NCBI RefSeq assembly: GCF_011612585.1
Contig: NZ_CP050133.1
Span: 1,735,001 to 1,799,000 of the forward strand
Reading direction: 5' to 3'
Source of the DNA: Streptococcus cristatus ATCC 51100
GTDB taxonomy: Bacteria; Bacillota; Bacilli; Lactobacillales; Streptococcaceae
Length of the DNA: 64,000 nucleotides
This document shows positions 26,340 to 36,252 of this stretch, piece after piece. The notes under the pieces were generated by a model. It had not been told where the DNA came from and did no database searches. It saw only the letters and a program-made list of their open reading frames with translations. How positions within the stretch are numbered: position 1 is the first letter of the stretch; the number at the start of each line of letters is the position of its first letter. A program made the translations under genes and the position numbers.

Positions 26340-27398
26340 TTAATCTGCTTGATAAATCTTGTTAATCGCTTCTTTAGCCGCCTGATAATTGTCCAAATAA
26401 CTGTTAGCCAGATAGACCGTCGGAATATGAGCTAAACACTGCTCTTTCAGCTTTTTCAAATAGCTTGAAAAATCACTCCGGATAGCCTCGTCTGCCATGC
26501 TCATATCGCGAAAGCCATCGTTGACATAGGATCCGACCGGCTCAGCAAAGAGAATCAAATCCCATTTTTCCTTGGCCAAAATGCTAGCAAAGAGATTGTC
26601 AAAGGTATCTGTCTCCTCATCTTGAACGGGACTTTCTTTCAGATAATAATCATAGTAAGCCTTGGTTACTAGCGAATTTGTATCAGCCACGACCAGACCA
26701 CGGTTGGCGCTGCTGTCAATCAAGCGGGAAGTCTGAGCATATTGTCCCAAGAGCAAATAATAGTAGTCCTTAGGTGTCAGCTCATCGTCTCGCACGTTAT
26801 TTTGAATCTGGTATTCCCGAGCATATTCTAGACTGACAGGAGCATCATAGAAGCGAGCTAAATCCTTGGCCAAGGTCGTTTTACCATTGCTGGCGCTACC
26901 CATAATCAGCACTTTCTTAGTAAAGTGACGGCGGAAAGGTTGGGCGATATATTTCCAATAACGACTAGGATTTTCCCGAATCATCGTTGCTGAAATCCCA
27001 AACTGTCGCTCCTGCAAAGAAGTTTTGAAGTCACGCTTTTCTAACTCCTCCTGATAGTCAGCCTCTCCAACAAAGAAAATCAACTCTTCGTCTTCTGAAT
27101 CATAGCCCACTAAGTCCAATAAAGCTGGCAACCACTGATCCCAACCCAGAGGATAGCGGGGAAAGAAAGTTTCATCTAGCTTATAAACCTTTGTTAACTC
27201 ATCATCTGCGAAGGTCTCACGCGTATAGCGGAAGCGCTTCTGCAGAGGCAGACCTACTTCCTCTCCACGGTCTCCCTGATAACCAGAAACTACCACGCGC
27301 ACCTTGTCGTAAGAACGCTTCGCCTTCTGAATCAAATCAATATGCCCCTGATGCAAGGGAGCAAAGGTCCCAAAGACGATTGCAATTTTTTCTTTCAT
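26340..27398 (-). CDS. nadR: NadR: NMN adenylyltransferase / nicotinamide riboside kinase
   Basis: A 352-aa bifunctional enzyme. The N-terminal nucleotidyltransferase domain has FGTFAPLHQGHIDLI with HxGH at 16-19, and ISATMIRENP (ISSTxxR-like). The C-terminal kinase has Walker A GSASNGKTTLA (about 165-175) and DTNSLVTKAYY. Together they turn nicotinamide riboside into NMN and NAD. There is no N-terminal HTH as in enterobacterial NadR, so regulation likely falls to NrtR. First gene of the nadR-pnuC-nrtR operon. Confidence 0.94.
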   Translation of the reverse strand: MKEKIAIVFGTFAPLHQGHIDLIQKAKRSYDKVRVVVSGYQGDRGEEVGLPLQKRFRYTRETFADDELTKVYKLDETFFPRYPLGWDQWLPALLDLVGYDSEDEELIFFVGEADYQEELEKRDFKTSLQERQFGISATMIRENPSRYWKYIAQPFRRHFTKKVLIMGSASNGKTTLAKDLARFYDAPVSLEYAREYQIQNNVRDDELTPKDYYYLLLGQYAQTSRLIDSSANRGLVVADTNSLVTKAYYDYYLKESPVQDEETDTFDNLFASILAKEKWDLILFAEPVGSYVNDGFRDMSMADEAIRSDFSSYLKKLKEQCLAHIPTVYLANSYLDNYQAAKEAINKIYQAD

Positions 27399-27440
27399 AC
27401 GCTTAACCTTTTTATTATATTTTATTCTTTCTATGATTTT

Positions 27441-27477
27441 ATTATAAACTATATTTTTCTTTTGTCAATAGTTTTTT
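27441..27477 (-). promoter_or_regulatory. nadR operon promoter and candidate operator
   Basis: -35 TTGACA (27468-27463), 16-bp spacer, -10 TATAAT (27446-27441). AAACTAT and ATAGTTT form an inverted repeat around the -35 and spacer, a possible NrtR operator; this assignment is a guess. Confidence 0.65.
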
Positions 27478-27531
27478 ATAAAATTTTATAAAAATATTTT
27501 TCAGACACTTTAAAACTGTATCAAGGGCACA

Positions 27532-27568
27532 AAAAAGAACCTAATGCTTTAAGCATCAGATTCTTTTT
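27532..27568. terminator. Terminator of the DUF4430 gene
   Basis: AAGAA.CT.ATGCT/AGCAT.AG.TTCTT with T-runs on both strands; just past the DUF4430 stop. Confidence 0.85.
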
Positions 27569-27577
27569 CTACAAGAT

Positions 27578-27979
27578 TTATTGCTGATAGACTTCTTGGT
27601 AGAATTCCAGCTTGTCTCCATCCTTGAGCGTGATTTGATTGGCACCCTTAGGAGCCATTTCTCCGTTGACCTTAAACATCCAGTAGAGTCCTTTCGCTTC
27701 ATCCTGAGCATGACCGTCAATAGAAGTGATAAAACCATCTTTTTCTTCGACCTTATAGGCCTTCTTCAAAGCATCCATCGCTGTCTTTCCTTCTTCAACA
27801 GCCACCGTTTTCTCGCTCTTCTCCTGACCTTCTGGTGCAATACTGATGCTGATTTTCAGTTCCTTTTTGACGGAAGAAGCAGCCGAACTAGAGCTGGTAT
27901 CAGTTTTTGTTTGGCTATTGCTACAACCCACTAAGAAGAGAGCAAAGGCAAGCGTAAGTAAGCTAAAGATTTTTTTCAT
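27578..27979 (-). CDS. DUF4430 lipoprotein
   Basis: A 133-aa lipoprotein with lipobox FLVGC (Cys19), a Ser/Thr-rich spacer and a DUF4430 domain (about 43-133: TAMDALKKAYKVE, GLYWMFKVNGEMAPKGA, LKDGDKLEFY). DUF4430 resembles the C-terminal beta domain of transcobalamin/intrinsic factor, so a surface ligand-binding role has been proposed. It overlaps the ECF S-component gene by 17 bp and is translated with it, so it is probably an accessory binding lipoprotein for that transporter. Ligand unproven. Confidence 0.85.
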   Translation of the reverse strand: MKKIFSLLTLAFALFLVGCSNSQTKTDTSSSSAASSVKKELKISISIAPEGQEKSEKTVAVEEGKTAMDALKKAYKVEEKDGFITSIDGHAQDEAKGLYWMFKVNGEMAPKGANQITLKDGDKLEFYQEVYQQ

Positions 27980-28445
27980 GATAAAGTCTCCTTAAAATAA
28001 AATACAAAATAGGATAGAAGAGCATCGTGGACCAGGCGTGGGCTAGATTGAAGCCCACTCCCGCTGCCACATAGGTCCACCAAGGCATTTGATAAAGCAA
28101 GGCTGTGATACCATCAATCACAAGACCATAGCTAAAGGCTAAAAACAAGGCCAACATACTCTGGCCAAACAAGCCTAGTCGCCGATACAGTAGGTACCAT
28201 AGGCAAATAACCACCGTAAAGGATAAGATCTGGAAAAGAACCCATGGTCCCATTCCAAAGAGGAAAGAAGATACAAAGATACTGATAGACATGACTAGAA
28301 GAGAGCCCTTCAAGTCCTCAAAATCCACCAAGAGAAAATACAGCGCTGTAATCGGCTTGATATTGGGCAGGCCAGCAAAGGCATAACGAAGCACGACGCA
28401 GACAGCCGCCAGAAGAGCGATTCGAGTAAGGTAACGAAGAGACAC
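27963..28445 (-). CDS. ECF transporter S component
   Basis: A 160-aa membrane protein with five or six helices. The N-terminal LTRIALLAAVCVVLRYAFAG has the small-residue helix used by S components to dock on EcfT, and PNIKPITALYFLLVDF matches the family's first loop. It confers substrate specificity on a shared EcfAA'T module elsewhere in the genome. The substrate (a vitamin, possibly a cobalamin-like compound given the DUF4430 partner) is inferred only. The start is GTG 28445 with AAAGG upstream; a weak promoter (TTGCTA, 18 bp, TATCAT) lies at 28483-28512. Confidence 0.82.
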   Translation of the reverse strand: MSLRYLTRIALLAAVCVVLRYAFAGLPNIKPITALYFLLVDFEDLKGSLLVMSISIFVSSFLFGMGPWVLFQILSFTVVICLWYLLYRRLGLFGQSMLALFLAFSYGLVIDGITALLYQMPWWTYVAAGVGFNLAHAWSTMLFYPILYFILRRLYHEKNL

Positions 28446-28529
28446 AGTTTCTGCCTTTCTAAGCGATATTCTTCAGTATGATAACACGGTTCTGACTAGC
28501 CTAGCAAGAATGCTAAGTAAATCAGCTTT

Positions 28530-28970
28530 TTATGTATCCTGTCGAATCATCTCCGTTAGTCCTTGATCTCGGTAAAGCAGATCATTTCTAACTGAAAATC
28601 CCAGCTCCTGCCAAAAATGGTTGCCCAGTTCATTTCTTTCAAAAACGACCAGCGATACTTTATGGATACCAAGTCTTTTCACTGCTGACAAGGCCTGTTC
28701 GACCAGAGCTCTGCCTACTCCTTTTCTACGAAAATATGGATGGACAGCTGTATGATAAATGTACGCTCTACGTCCATCTGTGCCAACTAGAATAGCACCT
28801 ATAAAGCTCTCCCCTTCCAAGGCAACCAGACAGGTCTCAGGATTGCGCTTCAAAAAACGGGCAATCCCTTCTTCAGAGTCATCTAAGTTATTGAGCCCCA
28901 TACCAGCGCAAGAGAGCCACAGCTGGTAAACAGAGGCATAATCCTTTTCTGTCATCACACGAATTTCCAT
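28530..28970 (-). CDS. GNAT family N-acetyltransferase
   Basis: A 146-aa GNAT protein. Acetyl-CoA motif A reads AVHPYFRRKGVGRALVEQAL (R/Q-x-x-G-x-G/A), preceded by the ILVGTDGRRAYIYHT strand and followed by LVVFERNELGNHFWQELGF. Substrate unknown. ATG 28970 is preferred over ATG 28979 because GGGAGG is 9 nt upstream of the former and abuts the latter. It follows clpC by only 14 nt, so it is the third gene of the ctsR-clpC operon and likely heat-inducible. Confidence 0.85.
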   Translation of the reverse strand: MEIRVMTEKDYASVYQLWLSCAGMGLNNLDDSEEGIARFLKRNPETCLVALEGESFIGAILVGTDGRRAYIYHTAVHPYFRRKGVGRALVEQALSAVKRLGIHKVSLVVFERNELGNHFWQELGFSVRNDLLYRDQGLTEMIRQDT

Positions 28971-28984
28971 TGCACACATCCTCC

Positions 28985-31414
28985 CTAAGCCATTTCAAAT
29001 TTGAGTTGACCGCCTTTGACGCCAACTTTAAGCGTTTGACCAGCTGCCAAATCTCCAGTCAGGAGCAACTCAGACAGCTTGTCCTCCACCTGCGTCTGCA
29101 GGGTACGGCGCAGCGGCCGCGCTCCCATTTCTGGATCGTAACCTTCCTGAGCCAGCAATTTCAGGGCACTAGCTTGGAATTTAAGCACGATGCCTTGCTC
29201 TGCCAGACTCTTAATCAACGGTTGCACCATAATCTTGACCACTTCCTGCATATCCTCAGCAGATAGACTGTGGAAGACCACCTTTTCGTCAATCCGGTTG
29301 ATAAATTCAGGCCGGTAGGTCTTTTTCAATTCTTCCAGAATGCGTTTTTCCATATTGGCCTGATCAAAGTGGATATCCCGCGCCCCAAAACCAACCGTCT
29401 TATCATCCCGCAGGGCCGTTGCCCCCAGATTGCTGGTCATGATAATGATGGTATTGGAGAAGTCCACCTTGCGGCCCTTGCTATCGGTCAGCTGACCATC
29501 ATCCAAGACCTGCAAGAGGACATTGAAAATATCTGGATGAGCCTTTTCTACCTCGTCAAAAAGGAGGACAGAATATGGACGGTTGCGAACCTTTTCCGTC
29601 AATTCGCCGCCTTCCTCATAACCTACATAGCCCGGAGGCGCCCCGTTGAGACGACTCGCTGCGAATTTCTCCATATATTCACTCATGTCGAAGCGAATCA
29701 GGGCTGATTCATCATCAAAGAGAACTTCTGCCAAGGCCTTAGCCAGCTCAGTCTTTCCGACACCCGTTGGCCCTAAGAACATAAAGGAACCAATTGGGCG
29801 TTTGCCGGTGCGGATGCCCGATTGATTGCGACGAATAGCTCGGCTGACAGCCGAAACTGCTGCATCCTGTCCGATAACCCGCTTGTGTAGTTCTTTTTCC
29901 AAGTTGAGGTATTTTTTGGCATCTGTCTGAGTTAATTTCTGCACAGGAATACCAGACAAGCGGCTGAGAGTCTCTAAGATATCCCCTGCTTCCACTTTCA
30001 GCTTGTAAACAGTTGGCTCCTGCTCTTTTGCCAGTAGCTGACCGACTTTTTTCAACTTTCCAGCCATCAAAGCCTGATCCACAGGCGTCAAATCCGACTG
30101 TTTATAATTCTGCGGTCCTTTGTTCTGCACAGTTGCACTGGCCTCATCCAAAAGGTCAATAGCAGAGTCTGGTAGATGCTTGCTGGTTAGGTAGCGATGT
30201 GCATACTTGACCGCTGTTTCGATGGCCTGATCACTAATCTGCACCTTGTGGTGATCCTCATAACTCTTTCTCAAACCCTGCAGAATAGCAATGCTGTCGG
30301 CCACAGTAGGTTCTTCAATAGTGACCTTGGCAAAACGCCGAGACAGAGCAGCGTCTTTTTCGATATGTTTTTGGTACTCTTCCTGCGTCGTAGCTCCAAC
30401 TGTCCGCAAGGTTCCCCGAGCCAGAGCCGGTTTCAGGATATTGGCCGCATCCAAGGTCGAATCAATCCCGCTGCCAGAGCCCATGATGGTATGCAGCTCA
30501 TCGATAAAGAGGATGATATGACCGTCTTCTTCAATATCATTGATGATATTGTTCATCCGTTCTTCAAAGTCTCCGCGGAAACGAGTCCCAGCGACAACAT
30601 TCATCAAGTCTAATTCCAAAACGCGCATCTTGGCAAGTTCTGCTGGAACCTGACCAGCTGCCACACGTTGAGCCAAACCCAGAGCCAGAGCTGTCTTACC
30701 GACCCCCGCATCACCGACAAGTACTGGATTATTCTTTGTCTTGCGACTGAGGATCTGAATCATCCGAGAAATTTCCTCGTCCCGACCGATAACTGGTTCC
30801 AGACGACCAGCCCGAGCCAGTTCTGTCAAATCCCGAGTATAGTCTTCCAGACCACCGCTGGTTGAAGGAGGCATGCCCATCATATTCGCCATGGTTTGCT
30901 TGGCAGAGGCCGTGTTTTTATTTAGCGAGCGGATCGATTTGATTTCCTCTCTGCCCCAGCCAGCACGCTGCTCCAAAACCTTTCGCAAATCACTAAATCG
31001 AGGGGCTGAACTTTTATCATCATAGCCGAAGCCTGCAGCTTCTAACACACGGGCTGCCAAGGTCCCACGATCAAATAGCATGGCTAGGAGCAGGTGCTCT
31101 GTCCCTAAGCTTTTAGCGTGGACGGCTTCCGCAATATGCCCTGCTTGAGTAAAGAGCTCCTCCAAACGGTGAGAGAAAGGCAATAAGTCAAAACCGCCTT
31201 GTTTTTGATACTCTTTTCCAGTAATGTCAAAGGCTGCTTCTTCCAGTTTATCCACTTCAATAGGGAATTCATTTAGAGCCGAGCCTGCCACGCTGTAGGG
31301 ATTATTAGCCAGAGCCATCAGCACTTGCCACGATTCTAAATAATCAGTAGCAAAATGACCGGCTAAGAGCTGAGCCGCCTCCAAGCTTTCTACTAAAGCT
31401 TTTGAATAATTCAT
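28985..31414 (-). CDS. clpC: ATP-dependent Clp protease ATPase subunit ClpC
   Basis: An 809-aa Hsp100 unfoldase feeding ClpP. Two N-terminal Clp_N repeats (about 1-145), AAA1 with Walker [10 protein letters not shown] (near 233) and Walker [10 protein letters not shown], a short middle domain, AAA2 with GPTGVGKTE (near 547) and [11 protein letters not shown], then the D2-small domain. Gene order ctsR-clpC is standard in streptococci, where mcsA and mcsB are absent, as here. It starts 4 nt after ctsR ends and is under the same CtsR box. Confidence 0.96.
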   Translation of the reverse strand: MNYSKALVESLEAAQLLAGHFATDYLESWQVLMALANNPYSVAGSALNEFPIEVDKLEEAAFDITGKEYQKQGGFDLLPFSHRLEELFTQAGHIAEAVHAKSLGTEHLLLAMLFDRGTLAARVLEAAGFGYDDKSSAPRFSDLRKVLEQRAGWGREEIKSIRSLNKNTASAKQTMANMMGMPPSTSGGLEDYTRDLTELARAGRLEPVIGRDEEISRMIQILSRKTKNNPVLVGDAGVGKTALALGLAQRVAAGQVPAELAKMRVLELDLMNVVAGTRFRGDFEERMNNIINDIEEDGHIILFIDELHTIMGSGSGIDSTLDAANILKPALARGTLRTVGATTQEEYQKHIEKDAALSRRFAKVTIEEPTVADSIAILQGLRKSYEDHHKVQISDQAIETAVKYAHRYLTSKHLPDSAIDLLDEASATVQNKGPQNYKQSDLTPVDQALMAGKLKKVGQLLAKEQEPTVYKLKVEAGDILETLSRLSGIPVQKLTQTDAKKYLNLEKELHKRVIGQDAAVSAVSRAIRRNQSGIRTGKRPIGSFMFLGPTGVGKTELAKALAEVLFDDESALIRFDMSEYMEKFAASRLNGAPPGYVGYEEGGELTEKVRNRPYSVLLFDEVEKAHPDIFNVLLQVLDDGQLTDSKGRKVDFSNTIIIMTSNLGATALRDDKTVGFGARDIHFDQANMEKRILEELKKTYRPEFINRIDEKVVFHSLSAEDMQEVVKIMVQPLIKSLAEQGIVLKFQASALKLLAQEGYDPEMGARPLRRTLQTQVEDKLSELLLTGDLAAGQTLKVGVKGGQLKFEMA

Positions 31415-31418
31415 ATTC

Positions 31419-31877
31419 TTAATTTCCTTTTCTATCTAATTGCTGCAAAATTTTCCGTAACATTCTAGCTCGAATCCTCGGAGCCTCTGCCCCCAAGACA
31501 GCATCGCTGGCACTCGCTAGGAGCAGATCTCCCTCACGCTGGCTAATAATTTTTTCATCAAAGAGCCACTGCAAAATATCTGAAAAAACTGGTTGACTGA
31601 GCGACTCACCGACATTGGCCAACAAATCAGACAGCATTTGGTGCTGATCGGAAAATTCAATCTTACCAATCCTGATATAGCCACCGCCACCGCGCTTGCT
31701 TTCGACGATATAACCCCGACTCTCCGTAAAGCGTGTCTTAATCACATAATTGATCTGACTCGGAACCACCTGAAAAACATCAGCTAACTCACTGCGCTTT
31801 AACTCGACCATACCCGCCTGCGCCAAAATTGTTTTGATATATTCTTCTATACTATCCGAGGTATTTTTGATGCCCAT
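31419..31877 (-). CDS. ctsR: Transcriptional repressor CtsR
   Basis: A 152-aa class III heat-shock repressor. N-terminal winged HTH with LADVFQVVPSQINYVIKTRF (31-50) and the thermosensing glycine wing KRGGGGYIRI (61-70, Arg62 and Gly63-66). The C-terminal dimer domain ends in RIRARMLRKIL. It represses clp genes through tandem heptads; a matching box lies over its own promoter, so it is autoregulated. First gene of ctsR-clpC-GNAT. Confidence 0.96.
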   Translation of the reverse strand: MGIKNTSDSIEEYIKTILAQAGMVELKRSELADVFQVVPSQINYVIKTRFTESRGYIVESKRGGGGYIRIGKIEFSDQHQMLSDLLANVGESLSQPVFSDILQWLFDEKIISQREGDLLLASASDAVLGAEAPRIRARMLRKILQQLDRKGN

Positions 31878-31931
31878 GATATACCTTTCTATCTGTTATA
31901 TCTAAAAATAAGCATTCAAGTCTTCTCTAAC

Positions 31932-31954
31932 ATTGACTATCTTTGACTATTATA
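31932..31954 (-). promoter_or_regulatory. CtsR box overlapping the ctsR promoter
   Basis: On the minus strand TATAAT (31954-31949) is directly followed by AGTCAAA-GAT-AGTCAAT (31948-31932), a close match to the CtsR tandem heptad RGTCAAA-N3-RGTCAAA. The repressor would sit across the transcription start. Confidence 0.88.
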
Positions 31955-32057
31955 CCGAAAAAATCTATTTTTTGAAAGAAAAAGAAGTACCAGAAAGCTT
32001 GAAAATATCTGATAATTCAGAGTAATGAAAAAGATTGATAGGCTGAGTAAATATGAT

Positions 32058-32094
32058 TGTAATCGCTTGCTTTTTACTTTTAAAGACTTATAAT
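32058..32094 (+). promoter_or_regulatory. Promoter with overlapping cre-like site
   Basis: -35 TTGCTT (32067-32072), 16-bp spacer, -10 TATAAT (32089-32094). TGTAATCGCTTGCT (32058-32071) matches the CcpA cre consensus at 12 of 14 positions and overlaps the -35. Confidence 0.6.
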
Positions 32095-32165
32095 AAAGGT
32101 GTGAAAGTGTGGTGTTTACACCATCAACCGTATCCAAACAATCATCATCAAAAGGAGGTTTTCCA

Positions 32166-32516
32166 ATGAAAATAAATTGGCTCAACTATACCCATCATGT
32201 ACTTAGCTGCCTGTTTGTCACTCTGAGTATCTTGACAATTTTTTCTGCCGAGTATGTCGTTTTCCCAACGAGCCTTCTTCTAGGCTGTCTCCTTATTCCT
32301 CTGCTCTTTGAGCAGCACTTACTCAGTCGCCGAATGACTTGGAGCCTTAGCATCTTCTTTGCCATTCTTGCCTTTGCCCTTCTCTTTATCATCAAAACCA
32401 ATCATATCTCCCTTAGCTATCCAGCAACAACCCTTCTTCTTTTTGTACTAGCAAGCCTGAGTTTTTCAAACTCCTTTATCCTTCACAAACATAAAGAACA
32501 AAAGGCCGCTAGATAA
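32166..32516 (+). CDS. Small hypothetical membrane protein
   Basis: A 116-aa protein with four predicted helices (about 10-27, 33-47, 54-73, 80-100) and a basic C-terminus (HKHKEQKAAR). No family recognised. ATG 32166 is fixed by a strong AAAGGAGG 6-7 nt upstream; the open frame begins earlier but lacks a ribosome site. Single-gene unit with promoter, possible catabolite control and terminator. Confidence 0.65.
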   Translation: MKINWLNYTHHVLSCLFVTLSILTIFSAEYVVFPTSLLLGCLLIPLLFEQHLLSRRMTWSLSIFFAILAFALLFIIKTNHISLSYPATTLLLFVLASLSFSNSFILHKHKEQKAAR

Positions 32517-32524
32517 CACAGCAC

Positions 32525-32580
32525 AAAAAAGTGTGGAAGCAACATGAGCTCGAAAGAGTCATGGATTCCACACTTTTCTT
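32525..32580 (+). terminator. Terminator
   Basis: AAAAGTGTGGAA/TTCCACACTTTT with a large loop containing a smaller CAT/ATG stem; T-rich tail. Confidence 0.8.
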
Positions 32581-32780
32581 ATTCTATAAGGAGCTGGATG
32601 GTAGCCAAATATTCTTAAATGGTTCGTCCACGCTGCCAGCCTAAACTAGACTTTCAGAAAATTTTCTCCTCTCTATTTTCCTACTTTCATTTTCTTTTTA
32701 ATTATATTATAATAGTTGGCAAACACATTTTCTAATCTAATTTCTTTAAAAAATGATAGTATTCTACGAAGGAGGGCATT

Positions 32781-33653
32781 ATGATGGATTTGGGCCAATT
32801 GCACAAAACTACTGAATATAAGAATCAAGGGACCCCCTATTCTCTGACGCGGACCATTACGGAAAACGGCCAGCCTGACATCCTTTTCCACTGGCACACC
32901 GATGTTGAAATCATTTACGTCCACGAAGGAAGTGCCCAATTTCATATTGACGATCATTATTTTAACAGCCACAAGGGCGATATTGTCCTGATTCGTCCCA
33001 ATGCCCTTCACTCCATTCATCCGATTGAGCAGCAGTGCCACTACATGGATGCCATTAACTTTCACTTGGACTTAATGGGCTATTCGGCCATGGACCATGC
33101 CAGTATCCACTACTTACAGCCTCTCTACAATGGTCAACTGGACTTTGTCCATGTCATCAAGCCGACTGATCAAGCCTATGAGGAAATTCGTCAATGCCTG
33201 CTAGCTACTATGGAAACGGGTTATTGCCAAAAGAAATACTATGAATTTCAGCTCAAGGCCCAGCTCAATCAGCTCTTCTACTTACTCTTTGAGAACGACT
33301 ATATCGTTTCTAAGGAGCTATCTGCCGAGGGCTACCGCAAGGAAGAGAAAATTCGATCTATCATCGACTATATCAATGAGCATTATCAGGAAGAACTGTC
33401 TATTGATCAGCTGTCTGGCATCTGCGGCTACAGTCCGACGCATTTCATGAATTTCTTCAAAAAACATCTGGGTGTCTCTTGCATTGAATATCTGATTCAA
33501 TTCCGCCTGCGCAAGGCTGCCGAGCTCCTCCAGCACTCCACTCTGTCGGTTCTTGAAATCTCAAGCCAGTCTGGTTTTAATAACCTTTCTAATTTCAACC
33601 GGCAATTTAAAAAATACTATCAAATGACACCCAGTCAATACCGAAGAAAGTAA
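32781..33653 (+). CDS. AraC family transcriptional regulator
   Basis: A 290-aa protein with an N-terminal cupin ligand domain (about 20-150; HWHTDVEIIYVHEGSAQFHI and GDIVLIRPNALHSI) and a C-terminal double HTH (about 190-290; YQEELSIDQLSGICGYSPTH and ISSQSGFNNLSNFNRQFKKY). Such regulators usually control sugar uptake or glycosidase genes next to them; no sugar operon is adjacent, so the target is open. GGAGG precedes ATG 32781. A CodY-like GACTTTCAGAAAATT (32651-32665) lies about 120 nt upstream. Confidence 0.88.
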   Translation: MMDLGQLHKTTEYKNQGTPYSLTRTITENGQPDILFHWHTDVEIIYVHEGSAQFHIDDHYFNSHKGDIVLIRPNALHSIHPIEQQCHYMDAINFHLDLMGYSAMDHASIHYLQPLYNGQLDFVHVIKPTDQAYEEIRQCLLATMETGYCQKKYYEFQLKAQLNQLFYLLFENDYIVSKELSAEGYRKEEKIRSIIDYINEHYQEELSIDQLSGICGYSPTHFMNFFKKHLGVSCIEYLIQFRLRKAAELLQHSTLSVLEISSQSGFNNLSNFNRQFKKYYQMTPSQYRRK

Positions 33654-33655
33654 GA

Positions 33656-33687
33656 AAATCTCCAGTCAACTGATTGGAGATTTTTTT
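33656..33687 (+). terminator. Terminator of the araC-type gene
   Basis: AAATCTCCA/TTGGAGATTT stem with TTTTTTT tail, immediately after the stop. Confidence 0.9.
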
Positions 33688-33703
33688 ATCTGAACATGAT
33701 TAA

Positions 33704-33738
33704 TAAAAAAACGAACAGACTAAATATCTGTTCGTTTT
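33704..33738. terminator. Terminator of clpL
   Basis: Perfect 12-bp stem AAAACGAACAGA/TCTGTTCGTTTT, 7-nt loop, T-run on the minus strand. Confidence 0.9.
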
Positions 33739-33763
33739 ACGGGATTTTGAAAGTTATAGGTAG

Positions 33764-35875
33764 TTATTCTGCTGATTTTTCACGGATCACCAAAGTTCCA
33801 TCTTCCATATCTGCAGTTAAGTGCTTAGCATCTAGATTATCCAAGTGGAAGTCAGTCACCTTGTCACGGATTTGTTGCTCGATAACACGGCGAAGCGGAC
33901 GAACACCCATGACTTGGTCATAACCAGCATCGCGCAGGAATTCCTTAGCTGCATCAGATACAGCCAGATCAATTTCCTTCTTGCTTAAGGTTTGATTTAC
34001 TTCAACCAACATGAGATTCACAATCTCCATCAGGTCTTCTTTCTTGAGATGAGAGAACTCGATCACTGCATTGAAACGATTAAGGAACTCTGGACGGAAA
34101 TAAGCTTTGAGTCGATCCATCAGATCAGGCTTTTCTGCATCCTCTTCCAAGCCTGCTTCATAGCCAAAGCCGGCATTGGAAGTCGCAATGATGACCGTGT
34201 TCTTGAAGTTGACTGTATTCCCTTGACCATCTGTCAAGCGGCCGTCATCCAGAACTTGAAGGAGAAGGGTAATCACCTGTGGATCCGCCTTTTCAATCTC
34301 ATCCAAGAGAATGATAGAGTATGGATTGCGGCGCACACGCTCGGTCAGGGTATTACTGTTGTCATCATAGCCGACATAGCCTGCAGTGGTACCAATCAGC
34401 TTGGAAACAGCAGTCCGGTCGGAGTATTCTGACATATCCAGACGGATGATCGCTTCCTTGGTACCGAACATATCCAGAGCTAGTTGCTTAGCTAGCTCAG
34501 TCTTGCCGACACCTGTCGGACCAACGAAGAGGAAGCTGCCAATCGGACGGTTGCCTTCATCGAAGCCGGCACGGTTACGGCGGATGGCACGAGCCACAGC
34601 TTCTACAGCCTTGTCTTGGCCAATCACCTTGGCTTTAAGACGATCATTCATGCCCTTGAGGCGCTCAATGTCGCTAGCACCCATCTGTGAGACAGGCACT
34701 CCCGTCATCCGTTCAACAGACTCTGCCACATCATTGACTGTCGCCGTCACCTTCATATCCTCAGTGTGATTTTGAATTTTCTTTTCCAGCTCTTCAATAC
34801 GGGTCTTGGCATTCAGAGCTGCTTCATAATCTTCTTTCTCAACAGCCGCTTCCTGCTTGTCTTTCTGTTCAGCAATCTCATGCTCAACTGCATGAACATC
34901 AGTCACTGGATGTTGGGCTGCCAAGTGGGCAGCAGTCACATCGACCAGGTCAATCGCCTTGTCTGGCAGGCTCCGTTGTGGAATATACTGAACTGAGTAG
35001 TCCACAGCTGCTTTCAATACTTCATCTGGCAGGATGACATTGTGGTGCTTTTCGTACAAGTCCCGAATACCTCGAAGGATCTGATAGGTGTCCTCAGCAG
35101 ACGGTGCATTGACCTTGACTTCATTGAAACGGCGAGCCAAAGCTGCATTTTTAAGGATAGTATTGCGGTACTCGTCTTGAGTAGTAGCCCCGATAACGGT
35201 CAACTCCCCACGAGAAAGCGCTGGTTTGAGAATATCCGCCAAGCCCTTAGAACCGCTATCTCCTCCTGTGCTACCTGCTCCCAGAATTTGATGGATTTCA
35301 TCAAAGAAGAGGATAATGTTGCCAGCTTCCTTGACTTCATTGACTAAGTTTTGGATATTTTCTTCAAAGCTACCACGATATTGAGTACCAGCTTCCAAGC
35401 CAGAAATATCAACAGAAATAATTTCCTTGTTCTTGATGGCCGCTGGCACATCACCATTGACGATAGCCTGAGCCAAACCTTCTACGACAGCTGTCTTACC
35501 AACTCCGGCATCTCCGACCAGAACCGGATTATTCTTAGTACGGCGGGAAAGGATTTCAGCTGTTTCTTGGATTTCCTTATTGCGTCCAATGACTGGATCC
35601 AGCTTACCATCACGCGCTTCTTGAGTCAGATTGCGACCTAGCTTAGCCAGAATGCCATCTTGCTTAGGTCCATGCGCTCCAGCTTGCACATCCTGTTCGC
35701 TAGTCATTTGACCAGGAAGCTTGCCAGTAGCCCGGTACTGAGCAAACTCTTCCGGTGTGACCTCTCTACCATTAATCAAGTAGCGCCGGTGTTCGCTGTT
35801 GTAGCCACCCATGCGCCCCATGAGTTGGTTGAAAAGGTCGTCCATATTGTTAAAATTGTTGTAATTGTTATTCAT
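33764..35875 (-). CDS. clpL: ATP-dependent Clp ATPase ClpL
   Basis: A 703-aa Hsp100 chaperone. It opens [19 protein letters not shown] and has no Clp_N repeats and no N-terminal zinc finger, which separates it from ClpC and ClpE. AAA1 Walker [10 protein letters not shown] (near 120), a coiled middle region (about 325-365, [26 protein letters not shown] UVR motif), AAA2 GPTGVGKTE (near 450). ClpL works without ClpP in stress tolerance. ATG 35875 is used (second of two tandem ATGs). A strong promoter lies about 300 nt upstream, so the 5' leader is unusually long. Confidence 0.95.
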   Translation of the reverse strand: MNNNYNNFNNMDDLFNQLMGRMGGYNSEHRRYLINGREVTPEEFAQYRATGKLPGQMTSEQDVQAGAHGPKQDGILAKLGRNLTQEARDGKLDPVIGRNKEIQETAEILSRRTKNNPVLVGDAGVGKTAVVEGLAQAIVNGDVPAAIKNKEIISVDISGLEAGTQYRGSFEENIQNLVNEVKEAGNIILFFDEIHQILGAGSTGGDSGSKGLADILKPALSRGELTVIGATTQDEYRNTILKNAALARRFNEVKVNAPSAEDTYQILRGIRDLYEKHHNVILPDEVLKAAVDYSVQYIPQRSLPDKAIDLVDVTAAHLAAQHPVTDVHAVEHEIAEQKDKQEAAVEKEDYEAALNAKTRIEELEKKIQNHTEDMKVTATVNDVAESVERMTGVPVSQMGASDIERLKGMNDRLKAKVIGQDKAVEAVARAIRRNRAGFDEGNRPIGSFLFVGPTGVGKTELAKQLALDMFGTKEAIIRLDMSEYSDRTAVSKLIGTTAGYVGYDDNSNTLTERVRRNPYSIILLDEIEKADPQVITLLLQVLDDGRLTDGQGNTVNFKNTVIIATSNAGFGYEAGLEEDAEKPDLMDRLKAYFRPEFLNRFNAVIEFSHLKKEDLMEIVNLMLVEVNQTLSKKEIDLAVSDAAKEFLRDAGYDQVMGVRPLRRVIEQQIRDKVTDFHLDNLDAKHLTADMEDGTLVIREKSAE

Positions 35876-35878
35876 CAT

Positions 35879-36180
35879 TTTTCCTCACTTTTTATACGTT
35901 TTTATATCATTTTTTCATTTGCTAAAGTTTCAGATAAGAAATCTCTTTCTTACTTACTATACATTTATGTTCATATCGGAGATCTTCTCCTATCTATTAT
36001 TTTACATAACTTATTCTATTTCCAAAAATTAAGACTCCTTCAGTCTCTTACTTTATGGATGAGTTGGAGCTATTTCAGAAGAATATAATGTTACATAATT
36101 TTTAATCCTCCCAAAAATAATCGCCTACTGGCTACATCCCCATCTTCTGAATAAATTCTGTGTAAACTTTTTTGTTTACA
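35879..36180 (-). promoter_or_regulatory. Long 5' leader of clpL
   Basis: About 300 nt between the predicted transcription start (near 36180) and ATG 35875. It contains a small GACTGAAGGAGTC-type hairpin near 36035 and a GGGAGG ribosome site followed by ATG-TAA (36091-36086), a start-stop element. I see no longer frame. Possible translational control or an RNA thermosensor. Confidence 0.4.
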
Positions 36181-36186
36181 GTTGTA

Positions 36187-36215
36187 ATTATACATCCTTT
36201 TTCCCCCCTTGTCAA
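36187..36215 (-). promoter_or_regulatory. clpL promoter (sigma-A)
   Basis: -35 TTGACA (36215-36210), 17-bp spacer, -10 TATAAT (36192-36187): both hexamers perfect. I see no clear CtsR box on it. Confidence 0.88.
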
Positions 36216-36252
36216 TAGGTTTTAATAAAAAATTTACATAATTTTTAAAAAA

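Noticed and set aside
33764..35875. Annotation as ClpE
   Set aside because: The N-terminal zinc finger of ClpE is missing and the [15 protein letters not shown] start is that of ClpL.
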